From Adiantum capillus-veneris (taxonomy: Eukaryota > Streptophyta > Polypodiopsida > Polypodiales > Pteridaceae): DNA of 64,000 bases. The stretch lies in contig CM043954.1 of the NCBI GenBank assembly GCA_014529385.2, forward strand, positions 95,561,247 to 95,625,246, read 5' to 3'. Of the stretch, positions 10,510 through 22,425 are shown one piece after another. The notes beneath the pieces are model-generated. The model saw nothing but the letters and a program-made list of their open reading frames with translations. It had not been told where the DNA came from and did no database searches. Position numbers and translations under genes: made by a program. Positions within the stretch are counted from its first letter, which is position 1. The number at the start of each line of letters is the position of its first letter.

Positions 10510-11883
10510 TCATACAACATGTATAGTATGTAACGTCTGTCTTTGTCTGCTCTTATCTTTGAAGAACCTTTGTTGTATGATTAAAAAACCTTGTGTGATA
10601 TAGAAGGTTCTCCGAGCCAATAGCAAGATGAAATGAAGTGACGGAGTAAACCTCCTCCATTGAGAAAGTTTCCATAAGCATCCCCCAGGATCAAAGATCT
10701 TGAAATATCTTTCCCAAAGCGAGATGTATGGTATGGAATCACTTACTGATTTCGGTTGAAGAAACTTGTAGATTTTACTGTTGTCCATCATTGCATCTAT
10801 CACTATGAATGTGATATAAAAGATTGGTTGCTCTTCCTCCTGTGTAAAGTTGATGTATCTGCTACGATCTTCAAGAGCTTGTATGAGCGAATTCCTGAAC
10901 TGTAGCTCATAAAATTCATTCAACCTGGGTAGGCTCACCAAGTCAAAAATTATATGGCCTTCATGATTTAGGAAAGCTTGATCCATGCTTCCAGCTGCTA
11001 TTGGAAGGTATTGCAAATAGTTTACCACATAAGTAGATAATAGATGAAGGTTTCTATTGCTTCCAACACATTGGAAGAGAATAGATTTTGGTACCGATTG
11101 ATGAAATATCCACATGTAGCAATCAACAAGTTTTTCATCTATGATGAAGACCAGAAGCATCATAATGTGCGACCTCCATACACCAAAGAACCAAATGAAG
11201 AAGGTTTGGAAACCTCCGTTCATCACCAAGTATTCATGTCCTCCTCCGCTTAAGAAGGTATGGTGTCCCCGATGAAAGGTATATGTGAAGAGAGGAGAAG
11301 TTGACTTTAAAGAGGTGAAACCCAATGTGAAGATGATTGGGACTTCAAAAGCTTGGATTTTCTTGCTAAGAGATTGTCCCATGAATGAAGAGCCACCCAC
11401 TAAAACACCATTGGAGAGAATGATACCCTTTTGATAGTTTCCTTTTATGATTTTATCTTTTACTACTCTCCCATGTTCTTCATCCCCTTCTAAGCCCCCC
11501 CTTTGGCAAGGTTGTAACTCCTCACATCGTACCACTTCAAATGTTGATGGATTACTGTTTGATTTTGTGAAACATTTGGCTTCTTGCATGATAGATTCCT
11601 CCATGATTAATATACATGGGTCATACCAATGCTTTTCAACATCCTCAAACACTTCTTCAAGATTATCCTCACATGGATTCAACTCACACTCTTCTACTTT
11701 GTTTTGGAGTTGGCTTTCCATGTACACAATCATCTCTTTATGATCAATGTGGTCTATGATCTCTCCACCTATGATTTCATCTTCTTCTTCACTCTCTTCT
11801 TTTAGACAAGATACACTCTCAGAACATTCCATAAGATCAAGGTTACCTTCAAGTTCTTCATTCTCCATAGAGTCATGTTGCAC
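10510..11883 (-). CDS. Array copy 1 ORF2, unknown product
   Basis: 457 codons. The N-terminal third is very acidic (EESEEEDEIIGGE, NPCEDNLEEVFEDVE). The middle is hydrophobic and aromatic (FQTFFIWFFGVWRSHIMMLLVF, about residues 228-250, possibly one membrane-spanning segment). The C-terminus is basic. No retroviral enzyme motif is recognised. It lies in the same frame as the upstream gag, separated by one UGA and a few codons, so it could be the readthrough extension of gag. It follows the gag at the position where pol would normally be. The family is not recognised; an envelope-like role is conceivable but unsupported. Confidence 0.6.
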   Translation of the reverse strand: MQHDSMENEELEGNLDLMECSESVSCLKEESEEEDEIIGGEIIDHIDHKEMIVYMESQLQNKVEECELNPCEDNLEEVFEDVEKHWYDPCILIMEESIMQEAKCFTKSNSNPSTFEVVRCEELQPCQRGGLEGDEEHGRVVKDKIIKGNYQKGIILSNGVLVGGSSFMGQSLSKKIQAFEVPIIFTLGFTSLKSTSPLFTYTFHRGHHTFLSGGGHEYLVMNGGFQTFFIWFFGVWRSHIMMLLVFIIDEKLVDCYMWIFHQSVPKSILFQCVGSNRNLHLLSTYVVNYLQYLPIAAGSMDQAFLNHEGHIIFDLVSLPRLNEFYELQFRNSLIQALEDRSRYINFTQEEEQPIFYITFIVIDAMMDNSKIYKFLQPKSVSDSIPYISLWERYFKIFDPGGCLWKLSQWRRFTPSLHFILLLARRTFYITQGFLIIQQRFFKDKSRQRQTLHTIHVV

Positions 11884-11898
11884 AAAAGCTTCGTCTGC

Positions 11899-12699
11899 TC
11901 AAACTAGAAATTGATCCTCCGCCAAAAGGTTGGATGTATCCATTATTGAATCATCAATGCCATTTGAGATATCTTGTGTCGATTTTTGCATGCTTGTGAT
12001 AAAGGTAGAAGAAAGAGATTCCACATTTGAATCTTGGCCACACACTTTAGCACTTGAATAATCAGTTGGCATGTAAGTAACTTCTTCAACATTTGTCGGA
12101 GTAGAAGGAGACAAGTATGGGAAAGGAGATGACTCCTTGATAGAAACACTTTCATGATGGTTGGTTCTTCCAGCATGATGGAAACCATTTTTGATGTAGA
12201 AGTACTTGTGAAACTTCCTTCGGGCAATAGTGACCGCTTCTTCAAAGGTAGAGGGTCCACTACAAGTAACCTTAGTCTTTAGGAAAGGAGACAAACCCGA
12301 AATAAATTGATCCATTTTTACATAATATGGAAATGTAGAACTAAATCCACATCCTTCCCATTGACGAGAAAAAATATCCTCATAAGCATAGTAGTCTTCA
12401 CCATGTTGTTGAAGTCTCCGTAGTGAAGCCCATGCTTTCTCTGTTGTTGGAACTTTAGAGAATCTGGCCTTCAAAGCTTTGGAAATTTGGGTATATCCAT
12501 CTTCAATCTGAGAAGACATACTCCAAAACCATTGCTCAGCGTTGCCTCTAAGGCATAGCAATAGAAAATCCCCTTTTTCAATGTCATCCCTTTTACCAAG
12601 GATATGACAAACCATTCTAAAATCAGCAAGAAAATCATCAACATCTTCTTCTGGATTTTCGAAGAAGATTGGGATATCATCAAAGGTATAGCGTTTCAT
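11899..12699 (-). CDS. Array copy 1 gag
   Basis: 266 codons starting MKRYTFDDIPIFFENPEEDV. The pattern (FDDIPIF...NPEEDVDDFLADFRMVCHI, then LCLRGNAEQWFWSM, then KALKARFSKV and FISGLSPFLKTKV) matches the plant retrotransposon gag capsid domain (residues about 1-180). No zinc knuckle follows; the rest is Ser/Thr-rich. It would form the nucleocapsid-like particle used by autonomous relatives in trans. The frame ends in UGA at 11899-11901 followed by GCA, and the downstream frame stays open for ORF2. Copy 2 is almost identical. Confidence 0.8.
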   Translation of the reverse strand: MKRYTFDDIPIFFENPEEDVDDFLADFRMVCHILGKRDDIEKGDFLLLCLRGNAEQWFWSMSSQIEDGYTQISKALKARFSKVPTTEKAWASLRRLQQHGEDYYAYEDIFSRQWEGCGFSSTFPYYVKMDQFISGLSPFLKTKVTCSGPSTFEEAVTIARRKFHKYFYIKNGFHHAGRTNHHESVSIKESSPFPYLSPSTPTNVEEVTYMPTDYSSAKVCGQDSNVESLSSTFITSMQKSTQDISNGIDDSIMDTSNLLAEDQFLV

Positions 12700-12974
12700 A
12701 GTCTCTCAATGCTAGAACCACACAAAGATTAGTTCCAAACAAACATCAACTAACTACACAAAGTTTTGAAAGGTCTTGCAACATGAATTCTAGACTTTTA
12801 TATGAAAATATTTTTTTCCTTTCTTATGTTATGCATAATCCGAACCATATTCTAGATCAATTTTTGTTTTCTTGAAATTAAACTCGGTCTGTTTTCATGA
12901 TTCATAAAATCTACTTGATTATGCTGAAATTCAAGCATTCATGCAATACAACAACACTAAGTACACAATCGCTC

Positions 12975-12994
12975 CTCAGTGGGGGCAACAAAAT
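12975..12994 (-). other. Array primer binding site, copy 1
   Basis: The coding strand next to the LTR2 end reads ATTTTGTTGCCCCCACTGAGG. Copy 2 (18176-18195) has TTTTGGTGCCCCCACTGAGG, so copy 1 carries a G-to-T change in the site. I could not assign the tRNA. Confidence 0.6.
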
Positions 12995-15663
12995 TGAGGC
13001 GGTCCGGGGCAGGCAACAAGAGAGGCGACCTCTAAACACCCCTCAAGGCTCCCGTGCTGCTCAATTGGGGCTGGGGCAACCACAAGCACAACACAACAAC
13101 AAACCCACTGCCAAACCCAAACAAGATAGGGGCACCACCTAGTTATGGTATGCGAACTAGGACGCAAGAGATATTTTGGCACAACCAAGAAGATGCACCA
13201 CACAACACACACAAACAACCTCACACCAAGACACACACAAACTGGACCATAGAGAGCTAGAGAAAAGGGAAGAGAGAGAGAGAAAAGGATCTTGCGTAAT
13301 ACCTTATTTGTGACTTGCAAATGAAGATGGTTCGTTATGATGCTATCGTAGAACTTGTATAAAACTCACTCAATGCTTCGTGATTGCTAAACATTGCCAA
13401 AACACACACACACACACACACACACTGTCTTAGGGTGTGGGAGACCTCTCACCACAATACCCTCTTACAATGGACACAAAACTGGCAATGAAAAACACAC
13501 TAAAACACTTTCTAAAATCAAGATCAACCGATAAAAACTCAAATACATAAGTCACCTTGAATTCACCAAACCGTATTGCACAAATGGAAGGACGAAGATT
13601 TGAACGTCGAATCACGCCTTTGATGCACCAAACCTCAATTTATTGATGATGAAGGAGCATATACAATAGTGGTTTTGAGGTTTGTGGAACTCACGCTCTC
13701 TCACTTGCAATGTGTAGCTTGAAGGCTTCTCTCACACCAAGAGTGAAGCTCACAAGTGGTTGCTACACCTAAGTCTCTCCTCACGCATAGAGTGTTGGGG
13801 TGGTATGTGAGATGTTGGAGGGTTTTACAAGAAGAAGAGGGGTCTATTTATAGGTTTTAGAAGCCTTGATTAGGATTAAGCCTAATCAATTTTATTAGGA
13901 AAGATCAAGGATTATGAATTTTATGAATTTCAAATGAGAATGGGGTCTCTCTTTTCTCTTGAGTCACATGGATGTGAGCTCAAGTAAGAGAATTATTGAT
14001 GTGGTGAAAGGAGAGAAGCTTCCATGGGAGTGAATGAATTTGGTTTACTTGTGCGGTTGCCTACTCCATATGTTGATAGTGTGGGTGCATTTTTACAAGA
14101 GAAGTTAGTTGTTAGTGGTAATAATCACTAGAATTGTTAGTGATACATTTACAATGGGTAGGATGAGTTGATTTGATGAAGGAAGAGGGGTGAATTAAAA
14201 GAGAATCATTGAGATGGTGAAGCTTTGAAGAAGCTTGAACTCACCCTTGTGTAGATTGTGGAAAAAATGACCGCTGGTCTTCTTCTTCTTCTTCTTCTTC
14301 GCTTCTTTACGCCGCCGCCACGGTTGACCACCACGATGAAAAGAGGATTTGTTGATGAAAAATCCTCAATTTGCAGAAGTTATCATGGTTAAGATGTTAA
14401 ATTTTAGATATTTTTAGGAGAGGTAAATGAAATTGTAACATAGAAGCAATAGAGAGAGACATGGAGAGGGTGTATGTATGTAGAGGTTCATAAAAGAACT
14501 ATAGGGATGAGAGAGAACGGTAATGGTGAAGAGGGTGGAAGAAGCCATGGAAATTGCAGGTTTGAGTGAGGGAAGGAGAGAGAGGGATGTGTAAGAGTGA
14601 GTAGGTGTGTGGAAGGGTGAGAGAAGACTATGGGCTACTTGTGAGAAAAGTGGGCAGATTGGGGTCCAATCAAAAAATCATATCTCACCGCTGGTAGCTC
14701 TAAAATTCATGAAAAAAGTTGAGGTGATTATTCAAAGCGTAGGCTATATTTTCTCTTTTGACCACTGCTCCAAATTCGGAGTGGAGATAGGTGCCAAAAT
14801 TCTCACCAAAAAGCCTTTTTTTATGCCTGCAAAAGTCTTTTAGTGGCCCCCTCCCTTGTTGAATTTGTATAATGCATCCAAGAGTGAGCCCCTCCTTTGT
14901 CATATCATAATACAAAGCATCCAAGTTGCCCTTGACACATGCATGGAGGAGGATTATTGGTGGATAAAGAAATATATACATGGTGGGACTAGTGTATGGG
15001 GTATTCATGGACTTTAGCTCAATGAGCACATGGTGTTAGAATAATGAGTAAAAATAATAATAAAAATATGGAGGAGTTATGGATATGGAAAGATATTGGA
15101 ATCATATGATATGGTCCCTCTTTGAATTATTTTGGGTGAAAGAGGAAAAGGTATGCAAGTAAATAATATAATAAAAGTAACCAATGAGTAGAAATCAATT
15201 TTTTGTTTTCACGAGAGTGAGGGTGAAAATGTGGGGGTGATTTGTATAAAAGAAAAAATATAAGGTTAGAGTATGTACGTATTGGCAAAAAATATAATTA
15301 TGGTGTAAGAGGATGAGAGAAGGTGTACATAGGTTTAATAAAACACACACGTAAGTAGAAATATTTAAATAAAATACCAAAATAATTATAAAAAATCCCT
15401 ACATTTAGGCCATATATACAAAGAAATATTTACACACAAAGAGGCCATAATATACTTTTATTTTTTTATTATTTTTATTTTTTTGGCTCAACTAGCCCAG
15501 TGACTAGCTAGCTGAGGGTTTTTAAGAAGATATGGGAAAAGCCCCCTAACTCACACACGCCTATGTACAGTGAAATGGTAGGGATAGCCATAGAGTTTGG
15601 GTGAATTTGGTAGGGTGGAGTAACTTACTATGACAATTATGGAGAGCCGAAAAACGGCTATCA
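12995..15663 (-). repeat. Array LTR2 (middle)
   Basis: 2669 bp, TG...CA, nearly identical to LTR1, and longer in the CA microsatellite near 13404. It keeps the TATA box (13843-13854). Shared by the two internal regions, it can act as the 5' LTR of copy 1. Confidence 0.9.
13843..13854 (-). promoter_or_regulatory. LTR2 TATA box
   Basis: CCTATAAATAGA on the coding strand, same position as in LTR1. The corresponding region is deleted from LTR3. Confidence 0.7.
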
Positions 15664-15711
15664 TTAGCCTCCCCCCTTAGATAATGGTACATTCATGTAC
15701 CATTTATCTGA

Positions 15712-17084
15712 TCATACAACATGTATAGTATGTAACGTCTGTCTTTGTCTGCTCTTATCTTTGAAGAACCTTTGTTGTATGATTAAAAAACCTTGTGTGA
15801 TATAGAAGGTTCTCCGAGCCAATAGCAAGATGAAATGAAGTGACGGAGTAATCCTCCTCCATTGAGAAAGTTTCCATAAGCACCCCCCAGGATCAAAGAT
15901 CTTGAAATATCTTTCCCAAAGCGAGATGTATGGTATGGAATCACTTACTGATTTCGGTTGAAGAAACTTATAGATTTTACTGTTGTCCATCATTGCATCT
16001 ATCACTATGAATGTGATATAAAAGATTGGTTGCTCTTCCTCCTGTGTAAAGTTGATGTATCTGCTACGATCTTCAAGAGCTTGTATGAGCGAATTCCTGA
16101 ACTGTAGCTCATAAAATTCATTCAACCTGGGTAGGCTCACCAAGTCAAAAATTATATGGCCTTCATGATTTAGGAAAGCTTGATCCATGCTTCCAGCTGC
16201 TATTGGAAGGTATTGCAAATAGTTTACCACATAAGTAGATAATAGATGAAGGTTTCTATTGCTTCCAACACATTGGAAGAGAATAGATTTTGGTACTGAT
16301 TGATGAAATATCCACATGTAGCAATCAACAAGTTTTTCATCTATGATGAAGACCAGAAGCATCATAATGTGTGACCTCCATACACCACAGAACCAAATGA
16401 AGAAGGTTTGGAAACCTCCGTTCATCACCAAGTATTCATGTCCTTCTCCGCTTAAGAAGGTATGGTGTCCCCGATGAAAGGTATATGTGAAGAGAGGAGA
16501 AGTTGACTTTAAAGAGGTGAAACCCAATGTGAAGCTGATTGGGACTTCAAAAGCTTGGATTTTCTTGCTAAGAGATTGTCCCATGAATGAAGAGCCACCC
16601 ACTAAAACACCATTGGAGAGAATGATACCCTTTTGATAGTTTCCTTTTATGATTTTATCTTTTACTACTCTCCATGTTCTTCATCCCCTTCTAAGCCCCC
16701 CCTTTGGCAAGGTTGTAACTCCTCACATCGTACCACTTCAAATGTTGATGGATTACTGTTTGATTTTGTGAAACATTTGGCTTCTTGCATGATAGATTCC
16801 TCCATGATTAATATACATGGGTCATACCAATGCTTTTCAACATCCTCAAACACTTCTTCAAGATTATCCTCACATGGATTCAACTCACACTCTTCTACTT
16901 TGTTTTGGAGTTGGCTTTCCATGTACACAATCATCTCTTTATGATCAATGTGGTCTATGATCTCTCCACCTATGATTTCATCTTCTTCTTCACTCTCTTC
17001 TTTTAGACAAGATACACTCTCAGAACATTCCATAAGATCAAGGTTACCTTCAAGTTCTTCATTCTCCATAGAGTCATGTTGCAC
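15712..17084 (-). pseudogene. Array copy 2 ORF2, frameshifted
   Basis: Counterpart of 10510-11883. A one-base deletion near 16672 (three C in copy 1, two here) splits it into 16665-17084 and 15712-16602. The rest is nearly identical to copy 1. Confidence 0.85.
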
Positions 17085-17099
17085 AAAAGCTTCGTCTGC

Positions 17100-17900
17100 T
17101 CAGATCAGAAATTGATCCTCCGCCAAAAGGTTGGATGTATCCATTATTGAATCATCAATGCCATTTGAGATATCTTGTGTCGATTTTTGCATGCTTGTGA
17201 TAAAGGTAGAAGAAAGAGATTCCACATTTGAATCTTGGCCACACACTTTAGCACTTGAATAATCAGTTGGCATGTAAGTAACTTCTTCAACATTTGTCGG
17301 AGTAGAAGGAGACAAGTATGGGAAAGGAGATGACTCCTTGATAGAAACACTTTCATGATGGTTGGTTCTTCCAGCATGATGGAAACCATTTTTGATGTAG
17401 AAGTACTTGTGAAACTTCCTTCGGGCAATAGTGACCGCTTCTTCAAAGGTAGAGGGTCCACTACAAGTAACCTTAGTCTTTAGGAAAGGAGACAAACCCG
17501 AAATAAATTGATCCATTTTTACATAATATGGAAATGTAGAACTAAATCCACATCCTTCCCATTGACGAGAAAAAATATCCTCATAAGCATAGTAGTCTTC
17601 ACCATGTTGTTGAAGTCTCCGTAGTGAAGCCCATGCTTTCTCCGTTGTTGGAACTTTAGAGAATCTGGCCTTCAAAGCTTTGGAAATTTGGGTATATGCA
17701 TCTTCAATCTGAGAAGACATACTCCAAAACCATTGCTCAGCGTTGCCTCTAAGGCATAGCAATAGAAAATCCCCTTTTTCAATGTCATCCCTTTTACTAA
17801 GGATGTGACAAACCATTCTAAAATCAGCAAGAAAATCATCAACATCTTCTTCTGGATTTCCGAAGAAGATTGGGATATCATCAAAGGTATAGCGTTTCAT
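17100..17900 (-). CDS. Array copy 2 gag
   Basis: 266 codons, differing from copy 1 by a handful of residues (for example E to G in FFGNPEEDV, G to S in CHILSKRDD, V to I at the last codon). It ends at the same UGA-GCA context, with the downstream frame open until the frameshift in ORF2. The same gag capsid landmarks are present. Confidence 0.8.
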   Translation of the reverse strand: MKRYTFDDIPIFFGNPEEDVDDFLADFRMVCHILSKRDDIEKGDFLLLCLRGNAEQWFWSMSSQIEDAYTQISKALKARFSKVPTTEKAWASLRRLQQHGEDYYAYEDIFSRQWEGCGFSSTFPYYVKMDQFISGLSPFLKTKVTCSGPSTFEEAVTIARRKFHKYFYIKNGFHHAGRTNHHESVSIKESSPFPYLSPSTPTNVEEVTYMPTDYSSAKVCGQDSNVESLSSTFITSMQKSTQDISNGIDDSIMDTSNLLAEDQFLI

Positions 17901-18195
17901 AGTCTCTCAATGCTAGAACCACACAAAGATTAGTTCCAAACAAACATCAACTAACTACAAAAAGTTTTGAAAGGTCTTTCAACATGAATTCTAGACTTTT
18001 ATGTGAAAATATTGTTTTCCTTTCTTATGTTATGCATAATCCGAGCTATATTCTAGATCAATTTTTGTTTCCTTGAAATTAAACTCGGTCTGTTTTCATG
18101 ATTCATAAAATCTACTTGATTATGCTGAAATTCAAGCATTCATGCAATACAACAACACTAAGTACACAATCGCTCCTCAGTGGGGGCACCAAAAT

Positions 18196-20587
18196 TGAGG
18201 CGGTCCGGGGCGGGCAACAAGAGAAGCGACCTCTAAACACCCCTCAAGGCTCCCGTGCTGCTCAATTGGGGATGGGGCAACCACAAGCACAACACAACAA
18301 CAAACACACTGCCAAACCCAAACAAGATAGGGGCACCACCTAGTTATGGTATGCGAACTAGGATGCAAGAGATATTTTGGCACAACCAAGAAGATGCACC
18401 ACACAACACACACAAACAACCTCACACCAAAACACACACAAACTGGACCAGAGAGAGCTAGAGCAAAGGGAAGAGAGAGAGAGAAAAGGATCTTGTGTAA
18501 TACCTTATTTGTGACTTGCAAATGGAGATGGTTCGTTATGATGCTATCGTAGAACTTGTATAAAACTCACTCAATGCTTAGTGATTGCTAAACATTGCCA
18601 AAACACACACACAGACACACTGTCTTAGGGTGTGGGAGACCTCTCACCACAATACCCTCTTACAATGGACACAAAACTGGCAATGAAAAACACACTAAAA
18701 CACTTTCTAAAATCAAGATCAACCGATAAAAACTCAAATACACAAGTCACCTTGAATTCACCAAACCGTATTGCACAGATGGAAGGACGAAGATTTGAAC
18801 GTCGAATCACGCCTTTGATGCACCAAACCTCAATTTATTGATGATGAAGGAGCATATACAATAGTGGTTTTGAGGTTTGTGGAACTCACGCTCTCTCACT
18901 TGCAATGTGTAGCTTGAAGGCTTCTCTCACACCAAGAGTGAAGCTCACAAGTGGTTGCTACACCTAAGTCTCTCCTCACGCATAGAGTGTTGGGGTGCTA
19001 TGTGAGATGTTGGAGGGTTTTACAAGAAGAAGTTAGTTGTTAGTGGTAATAATCACTAGAATTGTTAGTGATACATTTACAATGGGTAGGATGAGTTGAT
19101 TTGATGAAGGAAGAGGGGTGAATTAAAAGAGAATCATTGAGATGGTGAAGCTTTGAAGAAGCTTGAACTCACCCTTGTGTAGATTGTGGAAAAAATGACC
19201 GCCGGTCTTCTTCTTCTTCTTCTTCGCTTCTTTACACCGCCGCCACGGTTGACCACCACGATGAAAAGAGGATTTGTTGATGACAAATCCTCAATTTGCA
19301 GAAGTTATCATGGTTAAGATGTTGAATTTTAGATATTTTTAGGAGAGGTAAATGAAATTGTAACATAGAAGCAATAGAGAGAGACATGGAGAGGGTGTAT
19401 GTATGTAGAGGTTCATAAAAGAACTATAGGTATGAGAGAGAACGGTAATGGTGAAGAGGGTGGGAGAAGCCATGGAAATTGCAGGTTTGAGTGAGGGAAG
19501 GGGAGGGAGGGATGTGTAAAAGTGAGTAGGTGTGTGGAAGGGTGAGAGAAGACTATGGGCTACTTGTGAGAAAAGTGGGCAGATTGGGGACCACTCAAAA
19601 AATCATATCTCACCGCTGGTAGCTCTAAAATTCATGAAAAAAGTTGAGGTGATTATTCAAAGCGTGGGCTAGATTTTCTCTTTTGACCACTGCTCCAAAT
19701 TCGGAGTGGAGATAGGTGCCAAAATTCTCACCAAAAAGCCTTTTTTTATGCCTGCAAAAGTCTTTTAGTGGCCCCCTCCTTTGTTGAATTTGTACAATGC
19801 ATCCAAGAGTGAGCCCCTCCTTTGTCATATCATAATACAAAGCATCCAAGTTGCCCTTGACACATTCATGGAGGAGGATTATTGGTGGATAAAGAAATAT
19901 ATACATGGTGGGACTAGTGTATGGGTTATTCATGGACTTTAGCTCAATGAGCACATGGTGTTAGAATAATGAGTAAAAATAATAATAAAAATATGGAGGA
20001 GTTATGGATATGGAAAGATATTGGAATCATATGATATGGTCCCTCTTTGAATTATTTTGGGTGAAAGAGGAAAAGGTATGCAAGTAAATAATATAATAAA
20101 AGTAACCAATGAGTAGAAATCAATTTTTTGTTTTCACGAGGGTGAGGGTGAAAATGTGGGGGTGATTTGTATAAAAGAAAAAATATAAGGTTAGAGTATG
20201 TACATATTGGCAAAAAATATAATTATGGTGTAAGAGGATGAAAGAAGGTGTACATAGGTTTAATAAAACACACACCTAAGTAGAAATATTTAAATAAAAT
20301 ACCAAAATAATTATAAAAAATCCCTATATTTAGGCCATATATACAATGAAATATTTACACACAAAGAGGCCATAATATACTTTTATTTTTTTATTTTTTT
20401 ATTTTTTTGGCTCAACTAGCCCAGTGACTAGCTAGCTGAGGGTTTTTAAGAAGATATGGGAAAAGCCCCCTAACTCACACACGCCTATGTACAGTGAAAT
20501 GGTAGGGATAGCCATAGCGTTTGGGTGAATTTGGTAGGGTGGAGTAACTTACTATGGCAATTATGGAGAGCCGAAAAACGGCTATCA
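18196..20587 (-). repeat. Array LTR3 (5'-most), promoter region deleted
   Basis: 2392 bp, otherwise like LTR1 and LTR2. About 270 bp are missing at 19030, between two ACAAG(A)GAAG direct repeats that flank the segment in LTR2 (about 13835-14105). The missing part includes the TATA box. As the 5'-most LTR of a minus-strand array, it would be the natural promoter for copy 2. Confidence 0.88.
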
Positions 20588-20591
20588 GCGT

Positions 20592-22425
20592 GAAGAGGCG
20601 ATGCTATCTCTGCAAAATTTCTGATAAACCTTCTATAGTAGGAACACAATCCCAAGAAACTTCTGACATCGTGCACAGTCTTCAAGTCTGGCCATGCCTT
20701 GATAGCTTTGACCTTTGCGGGATCCATTCTAACACCATACTTTGAGACTATGTGGCCAAGAAAGTGGATCTCTTCAAGGAAGAATTCACTTTTCTTAGGA
20801 TTGACAAGTAACCTGTGATGACTGCGCAACTCCTCAAACAAAATGGTGAAGTGACGCCTATGCTCCTCTTCATTCTTCGAATACACTATCATGTCATCAA
20901 GGAACGTGCCAACAAACTGTTGATGCGAGCGAAAAATCCGGTCCATCATTCTGTTGAACGTGGCAGGAGCATTTGTTAGCCCAAACGGCATCACTAGAAA
21001 CTCATAAAGACCAAATGTCGTTCTAAACGCAGTCTTGTGCACATCCTCTGGCCTTATACGAATCTGATGGTACCCACTCTTAAGGTCTATCCTGCTGAAA
21101 ATTGCAGCACCCTCTAAACGATTGAGAATATCATCAATTCTAGGAATAGGGAACCTATTCTTGATGGAATTCTTATTCAACGTGCGGTAATCAATACACA
21201 TGCGCCATGAGCACTCCTTCTTCTGCACTAGGAGCACTGGGGAGCAAAAGGGTGAAGAACTAGGCTGAATCAGCCCCTTCTCTAATAACTCCTCAACCTG
21301 GCCCATAATCTCTTTCTGCTGTGCCGCACTAACCTTGTAGGGAGGTCTATTTGGTGAGCTACACCCTGGCACCAAATCTATCCGATGGTCCTCAGGTCTC
21401 TCTGGCGGAAATTGCGACGGTAATGAATCAGAAAAAGAGTCACTAAACTTTTGCAAAAATGCTGACCTTTCTTTATCTAACACAGATAAATTTGACTGAT
21501 CACTATCTGAGACATCACGTGCAAAAATCAAGTACACAAAAAGATGAATCTTTATTACAGAAGTGATAGCAGAAGCAGATACAATAGGGACTGACTCTCC
21601 TTTAAGCTTTACATCCAAGATGTGCGTTTTGCCCCTATGCTGTACAATGATCTTTTTGTTGTAGACATCCAAGACTCCATGCACTCGGAACATCCACGGG
21701 ATCCCCAACAAGGCGTCACAACCTTCCAGCGGCACGATGTAAAACTCTTCAGTGTCCACATACGACTGAATATGTAGACGCAGCTTTCCAATGATGGGAG
21801 TAACACACTCTGAGTGGCCAGGACATGCCAACCCTGCCTCTGCTGTGTACCCCATCTCTTCAGCTCTGATGCCCAGCTTCATAGCTAACTCTAGTGAGAT
21901 AAAGTTGGCTTTGGCACCTGGATCAAAGAAGATGAGTGCCGTCTGATCCCTAACTTTACCCCATGCCCTGCATAACTCACTGGCATCTGTGCTGGGCCTG
22001 CCACCCACCATGTATGGCACTAAACCTGCCGTGGGTTTTGGCTTCTTGCCTTTCTGATCTTCTTTATCCTCTAAGTCAGCTGGCCTTTTCCTTTGTGGAT
22101 AGTTGATAGAAAAGTGACCAAGCTGCTCGCATATAAAGCATTTGTTCTCAGCCATTAGGACCTTCTTTTCCTCGAGCGACTTGTGCACAAAAGCCTTCCT
22201 TTTTGGTTTCTTTGCCTGCGCTCCAGAAGTCTCGGCTGAATCCTTGTCTTTGGTGGCCTTTTCTGACCCCTGTGACGCATCAAGAGCCGTTTTCACAAAG
22301 GTCTTCTTCGCTGAATTTTTCTTTTGCTGCCCTTCTTTATCACTGCTCGGAAATCCACTATCCTCTCCTTTCAACAAGGCAAGACCAGTGTTCGCAACTT
22401 CCATAAGCTGAGTAAGGGTAGCCAC
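20592..22425 (-). pseudogene. G1 nucleocapsid, protease and RT
   Basis: From 22425 the frame reads a basic linker, then a degenerate zinc knuckle (CFICEQLGHFSINYP; the last Cys is Tyr). A protease follows with FFDPGAKANFISLE (active-site D-P-G variant seen in plant chromoviruses) and LLGIPW. The RT has RPPYKVS, WRMCIDYRTLNK, FSRIDLKSGYHQIRI, MPFGLTNAPATFNRMM and the active site FLDDMIVYS (F-x-D-D), then FLGHIVS and FLGLCSYYRRFI. The gene is cut by the array at 20588 within the RT/RNase H linker; the codons downstream of that boundary are in the array LTR. It is frameshifted relative to the upstream gag near 22450. Confidence 0.9.

Larger units (their letters stand above)
7810..20587 (-). mobile_element. 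Tandem gag-only LTR array (LTR-int-LTR-int-LTR)
   Basis: Three LTRs (7810-10461, 12995-15663, 18196-20587) alternate with two almost identical 2.53-kb internal regions (10462-12994, 15664-18195). Only the outer edges carry the GCGT duplication, so the array behaves as one insertion that later expanded by unequal recombination. The internal regions encode a gag and a second unidentified ORF but no protease, RT or integrase. This fits the non-autonomous TR-GAG class. The LTRs (2.65 kb) are longer than the coding part. Confidence 0.9.

Noticed and set aside
10510-11883. Envelope-like gene in the gag-only element
   Set aside because: One hydrophobic stretch is not enough; no signal peptide, cleavage site or glycoprotein pattern is seen.
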